From the NCBI RefSeq assembly GCF_964355755.1, contig NC_092675.1, forward strand, positions 5,001-69,000: a DNA stretch of 64,000 nucleotides. The letters run 5' to 3'. Source of the stretch: Antedon mediterranea. Taxonomy: Eukaryota > Echinodermata > Crinoidea > Comatulida > Antedonidae. A program made the translations under genes and the position numbers. The notes under the pieces were generated by a model. It did not search any database, was not told where the DNA came from, and saw nothing but the letters and a program-made list of their open reading frames with translations. Shown here in pieces: positions 23,001 through 34,700 of the stretch. Positions within the stretch are counted from its first letter, which is position 1, and each line of letters starts with the position of its first letter.

Positions 23001-25931
23001 AAAAAAAAGAGTAATTTGCATATTGATGACGTCATTACAGGTATTTTGGATTTCTTGTTTTTTATCGAATCAATGATAAAAACTATATTTTTTATAAGAA
23101 TTCTTATGGAATACGTTTTTCCAACTGGATATTGATGAAGATACGTATAACAAATAAAAATATAAAAAAAAATTGAATTATTTTGATTGTTTTATAAAAA
23201 TTATGCACAAATCAAAGTTTTGGGGCAAAATCGTGAAAATAATGACAGTTTCCAAAAATTCACTATAGTACAAAATCTAACTATTGTTTCAGAATTTTTT
23301 TTTTGGGTGTTGTGATAAACACGATGTTGCCCTATTGGGGCTGGTAAATTTTTGTTACTTTCAAAATTGCCGCCATTACGCTACTCAAAACAACTTTCCA
23401 AGATAGAAATACTATTATATATACTATACTATATATAATTAATTAATTAATTAACTATAGAGGGCGCATTATTTTCAAGACGATAATACAACTATAGAGG
23501 GCCGTTTTTTTTGCTGGAAAATTTTTTTAATGACTTGCAAAAATATTCAAGTTCATCGAAAGAATATAGAGGGTGCTATATATTATAGGCAAATACGATT
23601 AAATAATTGTTTTGCCCATACCCGGTATTACCGGTATTACCGGGTATACGTATTTCAACGACGTTTGTTTATACCCGGTAGTACCGGGTATACGCAGAGA
23701 AGGGGTTAAGCAAACTGATAAACATTAAATAATAAATTCAGCCCCTGGATAAAGAACGACGTATACTTCGTTTTGTTGACTTACTTTTCTTTACTTTATC
23801 ACTGTAACATTTATAACATTTATCTAGAGCACCAAGGTAGCATTGCACTGATAGTTTTCCGTCGACTACTGGATATTCTGATTCTAAATTTGGCTTGAAA
23901 AAATCATACACATGTTCCATATGAATACCACGATGACCTATAGTAAAGAATGTCAAAATAAATGCATGTAAACTAGCACAACCAGCATGTTTTACCCAAC
24001 AAACTAGGTTCTGAATTTGAGGTATGACATGCCATGTGTGACAAAATGTTTTTTATTTTTTACAAATTTCAAGTAAAATCTCCGCTACAGATTAGTAAAC
24101 TTATCAATCTGTGGGCCAAAATAGTGGTCATTTTTTAACCAAAATGATTATTTTTTAATATTTATTTACAAATATCGTATTTGTCTGGGTCTCCCGAAAC
24201 ACAGATATGACCATCCTGCCATGGGTTTCTCATGTAGCTACAACCTTACTTAACCTAACCTTAATATTTCTAATTAATGAGTAAATTATAAATCCTTCAA
24301 ATGAAAGTCTTCTGACTGACCATACAGTAATTGTGTAAAGATTAGAAAGAAACTTAAATTTGTTTTATTCACCTCTTTCAAAGATTAGAGGTGCATTTTC
24401 ACCTATCAACATTGCCAGAGCGCCACCACCACCAGTTGGTCTAGCATTGCCTTTGGCATACACTGCAATATCTCCAGTTACCACCATTGCATAACGACCT
24501 AAAATGGGTGAAATATCACATTTGGAAAAAATCATTAGCCACTTTTTAAAAACATTTTTAGAAAGCAAGCGTTCTATGGTTTACTAACAGCCACATTAAT
24601 TTGCATAATGAAATTTGAATTACAGTCTATGATACCTGTACCAAGATCCGTATGACGGTCAACTATCTAGTACATTATTAATATTGTACTAAAATTTCTT
24701 TCGTACCAATATACATAACACTGGTCTATCTGAAGAGAGATAGAAGATTATGACCATCCTGAAAGGAAATCATCAGGAAAGCAAACATTTTTAAGATCAT
24801 CGGCAAACAGCAAACTAATGGTTAGAAAGGAAGGTCATTGATCAAAATAAGCATAATTGATGATACAAAATTAATAATTTTATTATAAACTAGAGGGTAC
24901 TCTGAGAGTACAAACCTCCGCCTACTGTAAAATTCCCCTACATAAAATGTCCCCGGAAAATATATATATATTTTTTTTTAAAGTGTAAATAGGCTAACTG
25001 CACACTAAAAAGTTGTGGATGAGAGTTTGGTGTAATGGTTATGTATCCAGCCTCTCACAGTTGAGATCGCTGGTTCAAGTCCCACTGAGGTCTTTTTTTT
25101 TATTATTTTTTTTTTATTTCTTTTTTTTTTGTGGAGCTTTATCTTTGACCCTGACCCTTCAAAATTTAACCACAATTATATGATGAGTCATTGATCATTG
25201 TGGCTAAGTTTGGTGAGAATCGGATAAAAACTGTGGTCACTAGGCAGTAACATAATTTTTTGTTAGTTGTGACCTTGACCTATGACCTTTTCACCTCAAA
25301 TTCGAACTCATCCGAGCTTTTGGGGCATAGATCATTGTGGCCAAATTTGGTGAGAATCGGATAAAAACTGTGGCCTCCAGGCTGTTCACAGACACACAAA
25401 CACACACACACACACAAACAAACATACAGGGGTGAAAACATAACCTCCTTGGCGGAGGTAATAATGTAATACTAACCATCCCATGAGCTAGATTCAATCC
25501 AGTTGATAGAATTGAAGAGGGCTGATGTACCACCAAAACAAGCGTTCAAAGTATCTACACCTTCCAGATCACTGTTTCCAGACTTTTTGAATAATTGCAT
25601 TAAAACAGTCTTTACGCTTTTAGATTTGTCAATAATAGTTTCTGTTCCCACTTCTAGCCTGCCTATAGTATTATATGAAAGTTGATTGCGTTCCATCAGA
25701 CGCTGAACGACTGTTAAACATAGTGAATTAATGTCCTCTCTGTCGGTACAAAATCCCATTTTAGATTGGCCTAATCCAATTGTATATTTCCCGGTTGATA
25801 CTCCATCAGAAACTTCAAGATCCCTCTGGTCTACATACTGTGCAGGGAAATACACTTCCATTGCTATAATACCCACATCATTTGGCCAGTGAGATTTCCT
25901 ATTTAACATTGTTGTATTATTTGCCATTTTC
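20033..25931 (-). CDS. HMGCS1: hydroxymethylglutaryl-CoA synthase, cytosolic type (complete, 8 coding exons)
   Basis: Condenses acetyl-CoA with acetoacetyl-CoA to HMG-CoA, the step before HMG-CoA reductase in the mevalonate pathway. Coding exons: 25927-25477, 24498-24373, 23937-23785, 22125-21954, 21698-21528, 21211-20979, 20660-20491, 20098-20033. All junctions are GT-AG and phases join without a break (1,542 nt, 513 aa; animal cytosolic forms are about 520). Catalytic residues are visible: Glu96 in EVGTETIID, Cys130 in NACFGGT and His261 in [16 protein letters not shown] lies at 372-380. The N terminus aligns directly with cytosolic enzymes, with no mitochondrial presequence. An AG acceptor (ttttttgtcag) four bases before the ATG shows the 5' UTR is spliced, so promoter and leader exon lie further right. 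The usual Tyr after the catalytic Cys is Phe here. Confidence 0.95.
20491..20660 (-). CDS. HMGCS1: HMG-CoA synthase exon (residues 436-492)
   Basis: Acceptor atttcag. Encodes [18 protein letters not shown] and HRRQYQRKP, ending SPPAK at AAG|gtaaac. Reading through the donor would give a different short tail ending in TGA, a possible alternative terminus. Confidence 0.85.
20979..21211 (-). CDS. HMGCS1: HMG-CoA synthase exon (residues 358-436)
   Basis: Acceptor gtttacag, donor T|gtaaga. Encodes [18 protein letters not shown], then RTCVSAEEF and the RTHHL stretch. Confidence 0.93.
21528..21698 (-). CDS. HMGCS1: HMG-CoA synthase exon (residues 301-358)
   Basis: Acceptor ttcttttag, donor AG|gtatgt. 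Encodes VNLEDTF and [17 protein letters not shown], where the family has a conserved Asn-Met-Tyr-Thr. Confidence 0.93.
21954..22125 (-). CDS. HMGCS1: HMG-CoA synthase exon with catalytic His (residues 244-301)
   Basis: Acceptor gttctgtag, donor AG|gtacat. Contains [12 protein letters not shown] with general-base His261. Confidence 0.93.
22361..22580. repeat. 109-bp tandem duplication in an HMG-CoA synthase intron
   Basis: Two copies starting TGTGTCTACAT at 22,361 and 22,470, nearly identical through ACTACAAACTATCTT. Confidence 0.85.
22841..23705. mobile_element. piggyBac-like non-autonomous element
   Basis: Flanked by TTAA on both sides (22,837-22,840 and 23,706-23,709), with terminal inverted repeats CCCTTTCACTGCG / CGCAGAGAAGGGG. 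TTAA target duplication and C-rich termini are typical of piggyBac. The right end holds palindromes built on ACCCGGTANTACCGGGT. A second internal TTAA-proximal motif (GATTGTCAAAGGGTTA, about 22,969) suggests nesting. No transposase ORF. Confidence 0.6.
23785..23937 (-). CDS. HMGCS1: HMG-CoA synthase exon (residues 193-244)
   Basis: Acceptor ttactatag, donor A|gtaagt. Encodes [16 protein letters not shown] and [15 protein letters not shown]. The following linker is a few residues shorter than in vertebrate enzymes. Confidence 0.93.
24373..24498 (-). CDS. HMGCS1: HMG-CoA synthase exon (residues 151-193)
   Basis: Acceptor cattttag, donor G|gtgaat. Encodes [14 protein letters not shown] and the glycine-rich [15 protein letters not shown] segment of the thiolase fold. 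Confidence 0.93.
24890..25465 (+). mobile_element. tRNA-derived SINE/composite element with CCTCCGCC inverted ends
   Basis: A Pol III-like head at about 25,027-25,085 has TTGGTGTAATGGTTATG (A box) and CTGGTTCAAGTCCCAC (B box). It is followed by poly-T, then two copies of a segment with TTTGGTGAGAATCGGATAAA (about 25,208 and 25,348), a CA-rich tract and a tail AACCTCCTTGGCGGAGGTA. The outer ends are inverted (AACCTCCGCC at about 24,914; GGCGGAGGT at about 25,451). This tail and the GACCTTGACCTATGACC motif are widespread in marine animal retroelements. Confidence 0.55.
25477..25931 (-). CDS. HMGCS1: HMG-CoA synthase exon with start codon (residues 1-151)
   Basis: ATG at 25,927-25,925, with the acceptor AG at 25,932-25,933 leaving four non-coding bases. 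Encodes [20 protein letters not shown], Glu96 and nucleophile Cys130, ending WIESSSWD-G at donor G|gttagt. Confidence 0.95.
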
Positions 25932-26473
25932 CTGACAAAAAAAAAAGAATTGATTGTGATGCAATGCTGTGTAAAATGTGGTAATAGACACCAGCTGTCA
26001 AAACACCCGTTAATGTAGAACCACTAATGTAGTAAAACCTCTAGCTAATGTAGAAACACCAATAGCTTATTAAACATCAGCTAATATAGAACGTTCAACA
26101 GCTAATGTAGTAACTGTAATGGAAATAGCCTCACAGATACTGTTACTATTGCCAGCAAATGTAGAAAATATTATACAGTATATTTTACAAACGTTTATCA
26201 GTATATCACCACTCGCAACAACTGACTTTAAAAAACCACATCCCTACATTTTATTAAATATTAGCAATTGTAACAGAACAGGCCTAGTTATAAGTTACTT
26301 TGACAGAAAATGATGATTTAATAATATTAACGACCCACCATCACCACTGCACACAGTGGATGAATGTTTTTAAATTGGTTAAGTTTAAGAGGTGCAAAAG
26401 TGCATTTTCTTGCAGGGAGGCTCCCGGGAGGGTAAGGAAATGCGATATTATATTTAATTTTGAATCATTCTTA

Positions 26474-27386
26474 AGCTCAGTTCCCACGATCGGTTTTTTT
26501 CTTCCGTCTTCCAAAGGGACACTGTATTGATTGATGGAAAGTGCCTGTTTCCAGTCACCTTTAGGGTCAAATCTATTATTTTAACTGCTCCCTTGTGTAT
26601 AAAAGAGAGAAAATAGTGACTTATAAGTTTTAGTGCATGTCCTATTATTAACGAAACTGACACCAGTTTTTTACACCAATAGCCAATCAGATGGGCAGGA
26701 ATTTGGCTTGGTAGGGATCAACATCTGAATATTGTAGCAGAGAGATATAATATAGTTCACTATATATCTTTTGATTATAGATACCTGAAATAACTTTAGT
26801 TAGGAGTTGAATGGAATACAAAGATTATAAAGTGTTATTAAAAGTCCTAATATATTATATATTTATATATAATTATAGATAAAATTATTATATTTTTCTA
26901 TGTCTTCTACTTCCAGTTCCTTTATTAAATCATGGTATGCTCCATGGGATTTTCGCCGCTATATCCATGGTTTCACCCACACACTGCGTTTCTTTTGCAA
27001 TCGTTTTTTTCTTCTGCTTGCGTTTATTTAGTTCTCTTACCATATACAAAATGATCAAAACTTTCGAAAGTAACACTAAATCCATTTCGATTTGTATTAA
27101 GAATATACAATATCACAATTGAATTCTAAATGATAAATAGAATAGCAAAGCAGAGAGCAGAGAAAGTATTTACACAATGGTTGACAAGGTCAATCCTTGA
27201 ATACCTACAATATACAAAGATTGTCCCTAAATTGCAAGCTTATGAAATTCTATTCAAAAAGTAGGTCATTAGTGACCAAGTGAAGAAATGACTGTGGGAT
27301 TGCAACACTCCTCTCCTGATGTCCTATCAATCAATACAAGTCCCTTTGGAAGACGGAAGAACAAACCCGATGGTGGGAACTGAGCT
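26474..27386. mobile_element. PIF/Harbinger-like MITE, about 0.9 kb
   Basis: Terminal inverted repeats of about 60 bp: AGCTCAGTTCCCACGATCGG ... CTTCCGTCTTCCAAAGGGAC ... GTATTGATTGAT, mirrored at 27,325-27,386. TTA flanks both ends (26,471-26,473 and 27,387-27,389), a TWA target duplication as in PIF/Harbinger. No transposase seen. It lies in the presumed 5' leader intron of the HMG-CoA synthase gene. Confidence 0.6.
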
Positions 27387-27439
27387 TTAGAAATCACTAT
27401 AAAAATATGGGTGTGCATGATTTCACAATCTGTCGAAAA

Positions 27440-27605
27440 AAACTTGCGCAATTTGCAGATTACTTGCGCAATTTAATACGTTGCTTGCGCAATTTGAAAC
27501 ACATGTTTTAATTCAAATTGCGCAAGGATTTTTTTGCGCAATTTGAAATTGCGCAAGAAAATTCTTGCGCAATTTCAAATTACGCAAATCGTTCAAATCG
27601 CGCAT
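27440..27605. repeat. cluster of TTGCGCAA palindromes
   Basis: At least eight copies of TTGCGCAATTT or its complement, in both orientations, about 14-35 bp apart, able to form alternative hairpins. Confidence 0.8.
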
Positions 27606-28019
27606 AACATTAATATTAAATGAAGGTGGCGTAAAGCTTAAAAAAAACCATCACATTTTGTCATTTGGTAACTGTATATCTGTGTTTACTATTGCATTTT
27701 TTTGGCAAAGAGAGAAATTGAAATTGAGTCCTTTTTTTTAGCATAAATGAATTATTTGGTTTTTTTTTTTATTTTATTTTATTGTATTTGGTATAGCCTA
27801 GCTAGGCCTAGCCTAGAAAAATAATGTTTGGTGAACAGTTGTAAACCCAATTCGTTTTCGTGGACCCAATCGTCTTCCCTTTATTTTTATAATGGGTCCG
27901 ATCGTCTAATTATATTGGGCCCGAACGTAAACACAGTTGAGCCCGAACATCCCCCACAAAGTTAGGCCCGCCGAACGTCCGCACGCGTTTGTACCCGATC
28001 GTCTGACCCCGATGATGGC

Positions 28020-28150
28020 CTGTCAATCCTAACTAGGGCTAGTTAGCTACTATCTAGTAGGCCCTACTAGGCCTAGGTAGGCCTAGCTTAACTAGCTAGA
28101 GCTAAGCCTACTACTACTAGGCCTAGCTAGGCCCGGCCCTATAATAGGGC
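28020..28150. repeat. AGGCCTA/CTAG-rich tract
   Basis: Dense overlapping TAGGCCTAG, CTAGCTAG and CTACTACTA motifs. Similar short stretches appear at 27,797-27,815 and 36,178-36,215, so this is a dispersed low-complexity family. Confidence 0.7.
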
Positions 28151-28299
28151 CTAACCAAATTAAGATTTTATTATCATTTATCTTACAATATTATTTTCTG
28201 AAGAATTGTTTGTAGGCTATGCTTAGAATAGAAGGTAATCTGTCTAGTTACCAAAACATCCCACGTTTTCCGATGAGCGACCTCTACGTCGTACATATC

Positions 28300-28691
28300 T
28301 CCTTATTATCATGTGATTTCACATCACGTGAGTTTCAGAACCAGTTTCGATAACGCTTGTGTTATAACCAATTTGATTGGACAATACAATACAGAGGAAA
28401 ATAATATATGTCATTTGTTTTCTATTGTACAAGCTTTGTATATTAAATTGAAATAGTAGGTTTTATGATCAAAACTTTAAGTTTCATTGTTTTTATTACT
28501 GTGTAAATATATATTGTTATAATAGATCCGTTTCTGTCTAAACACACCTTCAAATATTTCTACCAATCACAATACGTTTAACTGATTGTTGTTGCTGATA
28601 CACACTCGCACGTGATTCCCTGTGGTTGAGTTGTTGGATTCATTGTGTTGAATTTATTGTGTTTGATTAGGTTGTTGAAGTAGGACCAATC
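28300..28691 (+). promoter_or_regulatory. probable prosaposin promoter with CLEAR-like E-boxes
   Basis: TCACGTGA at 28,324-28,331 and GCACGTGA at 28,608-28,615 are CACGTG E-boxes, the first a perfect core of the CLEAR element bound by TFEB/MiT factors. Reverse CCAAT (GATTGG, about 28,375) and CCAAT (about 28,563 and 28,684) boxes surround them. Lysosomal genes including vertebrate prosaposin are known members of the CLEAR network. No TATA box is evident. Part of the tract may also serve the divergent HMG-CoA synthase gene. Confidence 0.5.
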
Positions 28692-28728
28692 ATGAAATTC
28701 TTCATATTTACTGTCTTTATTGCAGCAG
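28692..28728 (+). CDS. PSAP: prosaposin exon 1: signal peptide
   Basis: MKFFIFTVFIAA, a Lys followed by a hydrophobic run, continued by AAA from exon 2: a typical cleavable signal peptide. Donor G|gtaaga. Confidence 0.85.
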
Positions 28729-31700
28729 GTAAGAGTACTGTTCTACTGAATTGATAAAGTTGATTGATAAGTAAAATTAGCTTATAGCCTACATCTTCTA
28801 CTAGGTAGGCCTACTAAAATAATAATTAATATTAATAATTTAGTTAACTTACTAAAAAACTAGCCTAGCCTATTTAGTAGTAATCAACAGTATGCAAATG
28901 TTAATAATATGGACACCTGTGCTGTGTGTGGGGTCATGCCATAATGTCAAAAAGGGTGTGGTATTGGATGTTTATAAAGTGATACATAATTTAAATCTGT
29001 ACAAATGAATGATTATCATGCATCGATCGGCACAAACTCAAATCCCCCTCACTCGCCCCATCCTGACTCTCACTCGACTCATAATAATGACTTTTTCCGA
29101 ATGGGTGGAGAACCAGCAATATGATTGGTCTCAGTTAATAAAATTGCTCCTACTTACAAATACATTTTTGCAGTATACATCATATGCCTATATAAATTAA
29201 ACATTTTGGGAGTTTACGAATGTTGACGCATTTTAACTTAAGATAAGATAAGATAACTTTTATTGATTGATCCTCTAAAAGGAAATTCATTGCTCGTCAT
29301 AAAAAAGTATACACAATATAAATACAATAAAAGGATAGAACAACCATTCATAAAAAAACAAAAAGTATAATTATTTGGAAATGCCGAAAAAATACAAAAT
29401 AAGTTCAGTTATTATCTTCTTGACTTCCTGTTGTACTGGATGATACCGGAGGGGATAAAGGATTATCACAAAATACCACGGGCAATCTGCATTTCGATCT
29501 TTATCAGATGTGCGTCGCACATTTTAGGCGTGGGTTTGAAAATGTTTTTATCCTAAACCAAAATTTCGGAAGATTTTGTTAATAATATTCAGAAGATTTT
29601 GTTAATATTCGGGAGATTTGATTAAAATTTGGGAGGCCTCCCAGAGAAATTGGTAGAGTTGGTCATCTAAGAGTTAATTGTCTTTCTTTATTAGTATTAT
29701 ATTTTACTGGATATTATGCACATTCAATTCAATTCAATATAGCGGTGCAAAGTACTTTAGCGCTAGTACTCGTTTGATAATAAATGCAAAAGCTTAACCA
29801 ATTTGATATTATAATTGGTTTCGGAGGTGAAAATTCCAGTTTGATACCTGTAAATACCAGTAAACTGGTTGTATCTTTAACTTTGACATTAGTGAGAATC
29901 AACTGGACTAATTTAAAATACCAATTGGAATTTTTGGTTTTTGTAAACAGATTTAACACAATTTTAATAAAATTTCAACAAACTATCAATGATCAGGCCA
30001 CATAATATTAATCTTCTGTACATACTATATTAAGCATGTTCATAGTTTTAAATGGTGACAATCAATACCTATAGATGTTCTTTAAAACAGCACTGTATTA
30101 AATACTGTAGAATAGAACATTACTCAATTCTTAACAGGAGACAGACTTAATTTAAGTCATGCCAAAACATAACAACCAAAATCACATGATTGTTGATTTC
30201 GCCGATATTCGATTGATAATATGTAGCACAGAGTATTTTAATCCACCTTATCTACAGTACTTTAAACATACCAGGGACCTAAAACTGATTTTTGGATGCT
30301 ACTGATATAGATAAGTAGATTAAAAGGTTACAAACTTTTCTTAATTAGTCTGTACTGCACGGTTTGATTCTGTACTACTGTAAACTTAATGCCATTCTTT
30401 AGAGAAAACAAATTGTACTGTATGTGAATTAAATATTATAGTAAGAGAGGATAGCAACCAACCGGGAAAACATATGCGGGACTGTTTACACGGTTCATCC
30501 CGGGTCGACTTGATGGTGAATATATTCCGCATCACTTACCCGAATGGTTCAGCGACTCGGGTAACTTTTTATGTCGTTTACACCGGCCTGTATTTCTGTG
30601 TCCCATGTATGACTCAGTTTAGACAATTCCGGATCAACTCTAAATTTTTTTTTCTTTGATTGTATTTGAAGCTGCTGCTGTGAAGTTTGATTCATCTCGA
30701 TGCGCACATGGCCCCGAGTATTGGTGTATGACCAGGTACACTGCTCAACAATGTGGAGCTATCCAATACTGTACAGATAATGCATGGCCTAAAGTCTCTC
30801 TGACTAATGTGAGTATACTTCACCAACAGAGTGGGGAATAGGGTGTTGTTTCACCTGCCCAGGGACACCCCACATTCCTTTGAAAACTATAAAATATGTG
30901 TGTAACTGCGCTAAGGCTGCGTTATAGGAGTATCGCCCGTATTCTTAAACCGGACTTTAGTCGTAGTTCAAAGTTCGACTTGAAAAAGTCGTAGTTCGAG
31001 CTATTACTTCAAATTCGATTCAAAAACGAAGTAGTCGAAGTTTGCAGTTCGACTTAATGAAGTCGAGCTTTTAGTCGAGTTGCACACGTCTGGGTAACAA
31101 AGGCTAAACATTGGCCAATGACAAGAGAGTATTTGAGGAGCAGACGAAATTTTGCGCATTGATATCACTTTCCATTTTCTTACAAAACTTTTTACGCATC
31201 AGGACTATATACATGAAAAATAATTTTAATCGTTAATTATTAGAACAAGATCAGTATTAATTTAACAGTGAAGTACTTTTGATTAACAACCAACAAAATC
31301 TTCAAAATATATTTAGGAACCATGGCGGTACAGTAACTTTCATATTTTCTAGGCCTCCAACAAATTATGATCGCGACAAACCACGCACTTCCTAGCGTGA
31401 CAAGAAAGCGCTAGGCCCCCTAAACATTCCATCGCGTGGTGAATTGCCGCATCTCCCATTGTCGCTATGGCGTGACGTAGCTCAAGTCGGACTTGCGCGA
31501 AGAAAATAATGTAATTTGTATACAGTTGTAAATAAAGATGTTTTTCATTATTATAACTTATACCAATGTATATTTAATTAAGCTAATATAAATATAGATA
31601 TTTCATTCTTCAATATCTGGCCAATATAACAACTCAATGACTGTTACGTTTTTTATAAACATCGTTTAAAAACCATTTAGTTGACCATTTAGCCTGCCCC

Positions 31701-34700
31701 CTCCAGGACTAAAAAAATCGATCAAAATCCGTCTCGATTTAGTAGAGGTTGGCCTGAATTAGTCGGTGATTTAGTTGAAGTTCGGTTTATGAATTAAAAT
31801 GACGTCATTTTTTTAGTTTTAGCTCGAACTACGACTAAAGTCCGGTTTAAGAATACGGGCGTCAGTTTCTATTCATGTTTGATCCACAAATAACCAGGTT
31901 AATAATATTATTAAGCGCTTCGAGGCTTGTGCATGAACTGCTATATAAGAATGACATTATTTTATTATTACATTTACATTATTATTTTTTTCTAGGATGT
32001 CTGTACAGATTGCAAGAACTTTGTTGGCGACATTCAGAATATGTTAGAAAATACAACAGTACAGGTATTAGGGGTTAGGGTTAGGGTGATCATAATTTAT
32101 GATTTAAGGTTTACACAACCTTGTTTGATAACATGATATTTAATGGTATGTATCTCCTGATTTTGAGTGGCTGATACAATTAATTTGAAGTAATTATGCA
32201 TGTTATTTATTATATACTATTTCATCGTATTATTTATTAATTGGTTTTTTTTTTCAGACTGAGATTCTCAATGAAATAAAGATGATATGTGCTGATTTAG
32301 GCCCATATGCTGATGAATGTAGTAGCCTTGTAGACCAATATGGAACTATAGTAATCAGTCTCTTAGTGTCTGAGTTGGTATGTAAATTTTAAAATGGTTA
32401 TGAAATGAAAATTTTGACATTATCTAGAATGTTGGATAAAAAAGATTTAGGTTTGTGATGATGAGTTTTTGGCAGAAATGGAAATAAGTGGGACAAAATT
32501 TAGGAGAGATCCCACGTCTATCAACCTAATCAAAATTGTTTAATCTGAAGGCAGGTAGATAGATGTTAACGAGATAGGAGGTAATCCCCTACTACTATTT
32601 TGTGAAAACTCCCCATGTGTACACAGTTATACTGTGTACACTGGACCTACGGTTTATAGCCAAGAAGAGTTGTTCCACCACCAGAACTAGGAGCGAGTCG
32701 GCCTCAAACTCATGCTGATATTGTTGGCTCTTTAGGTACATCCAACTACGCCCATGCCTTAAGTGCTCGGCCATATGACAGGTTACTGTAGATATCTACA
32801 GTATGTTTATGCTATTATTTGACATGTTTATTGTACTGAATATTATAAGGAAAGAAAGAAACATTAAACTTAAGGAAGTAAACTCAAAAGCAAATATATC
32901 CCCAAATGTATTCACATTTCACATCCGGTACTTTTCTGATGCAATAATATTCAATTTTAGAACCCAGCAAGCGTTTGTGGAACTGTTGGTTTCTGTAGTG
33001 GCAAATATCTAAAAGCAGTAAGTTTTTATGGTATTATTTCATTTCATTTATTTAGTCAATTTAAAAACATGATAAAACAATGCAAATAAACATAACCCAT
33101 TAACATTTTATAGAGACTATAAACTAGGAACTGAAAGTATTTTACATTTAAATTTCCTTGTTGTTTTAGTTGTTAACAAGGTCCGGCCCTGAGGAAAATA
33201 ATGTTTACAGTATATTGCACAATGTTACATAATGCTTTATTGCAAGCATGTCAAGTTTGAATCGTTTAGTTTATTATTTTCTTTCTGTTTCTCATTTACT
33301 TTATTGCAAGCATGTCAAGTTTAGATCGTTTAGTTTATTATTTTCTTTCTGTTTCTCATTTACCTTTTGTATCAATCAAATGTTAGATTTAAGTATGGTT
33401 TTTATTAATATTTAATTCATTGTATGTTGTTGACTACAGGGCAGTAACCTTTGCAGCGACTGCGAAGCATTCTTTGGCGATGTACAGGGACTTTTGAAAA
33501 ATACCACTATTCAGGTAAAACTACACTTACAATGTATCAAATACAATTACTGGTATATACTGATTTCAACCGGTATTTAAAATGGTGTAAGAAAATATAA
33601 CATGAAATAAACACTTGTTGTTAGTAGAGAATTGTAGGCTATATTTTGATACAATACAACACTATAGATGCATTTTTATATTTATTCTCTGTACCTCTCT
33701 TTAATTTTCTGGAATTACTAGAACACTGTAAATGAATTTTTATACCAGCATTTAGTAATGTAATGTTGTATGTTATTTAAATGAGCACAGTATAATTTGT
33801 GTAGTAAACACAATATGTACATTATTCATTCAATTTCCTGGTACAATAAGGAAACTACATACTAATTTTTTTGATATGCAATGAAACCATTACCACATGG
33901 TATTATATTCTTTCAAATTAAACAAGTGCTACTTGAAACAATAAAAATGATATATTATATCTCCTTTTATACTTGATAAACTCTGAAATAAAAGAAGTGA
34001 AACAAGTTGGTTTCCAAAAATTACTGTAAATGGTGCCCCTTATGACCTTACTGGATTAAAGGGTAAAAATAGGCTTATTATAGAGAGGAAATAATAGATA
34101 CTGTAGGGGCTGGGACAAGAAGTTACGGGAAATCTACCTCTGATATACATTATATTTATAAAATATAATAGTGGAAATCAATAAATTAGTATTCAACATT
34201 GTAGCTAATGGTAAAATGCTATTATTAAGCTGAATTTTACATTAATAATCGCCACCCTTGTAATATAACCTAACCCTCATTAATCATGAAAGAATATGGC
34301 AACCAACAAAATAGAACATTGAGTGCATTGTCTTTCATAAAATGATTTCAATTTGTTACTGAAATTTATTTATTACCATGCACATGTTTTACTCATGGAT
34401 AAGGACAATTTGTCAATTATCCTATGTCTTGAAAATTAGCCTACAGTACAACTACATCCATTGTGTAAAAATAAATATATAATATTTATTTTAAGAAAAT
34501 AAGATGCATAAACATCTATATTTTTGTTTTATTTAGCAAGAAATCGACAACTTTATTTTAACAACATGTCAACAGCTAGGCATCAAAGCAGCAGACTGCA
34601 GTTTAGTCATTGCTTTCGCCCCTCAAGTCTTTGACTTCCTGGCAACTGAACTAGATCCAAAAACAGTGTGCTCCGCCATCTCTTTCTGTCAGAGCTCTCT

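Noticed and set aside
25291-25536. 81-codon minus-strand frame
   Set aside because: It spans the SINE tail and its CA repeat and ends in antisense of a coding exon.
32065-32090. Internal telomere tract after exon 3
   Set aside because: Only about two and a half TTAGGG repeats, too short to call.
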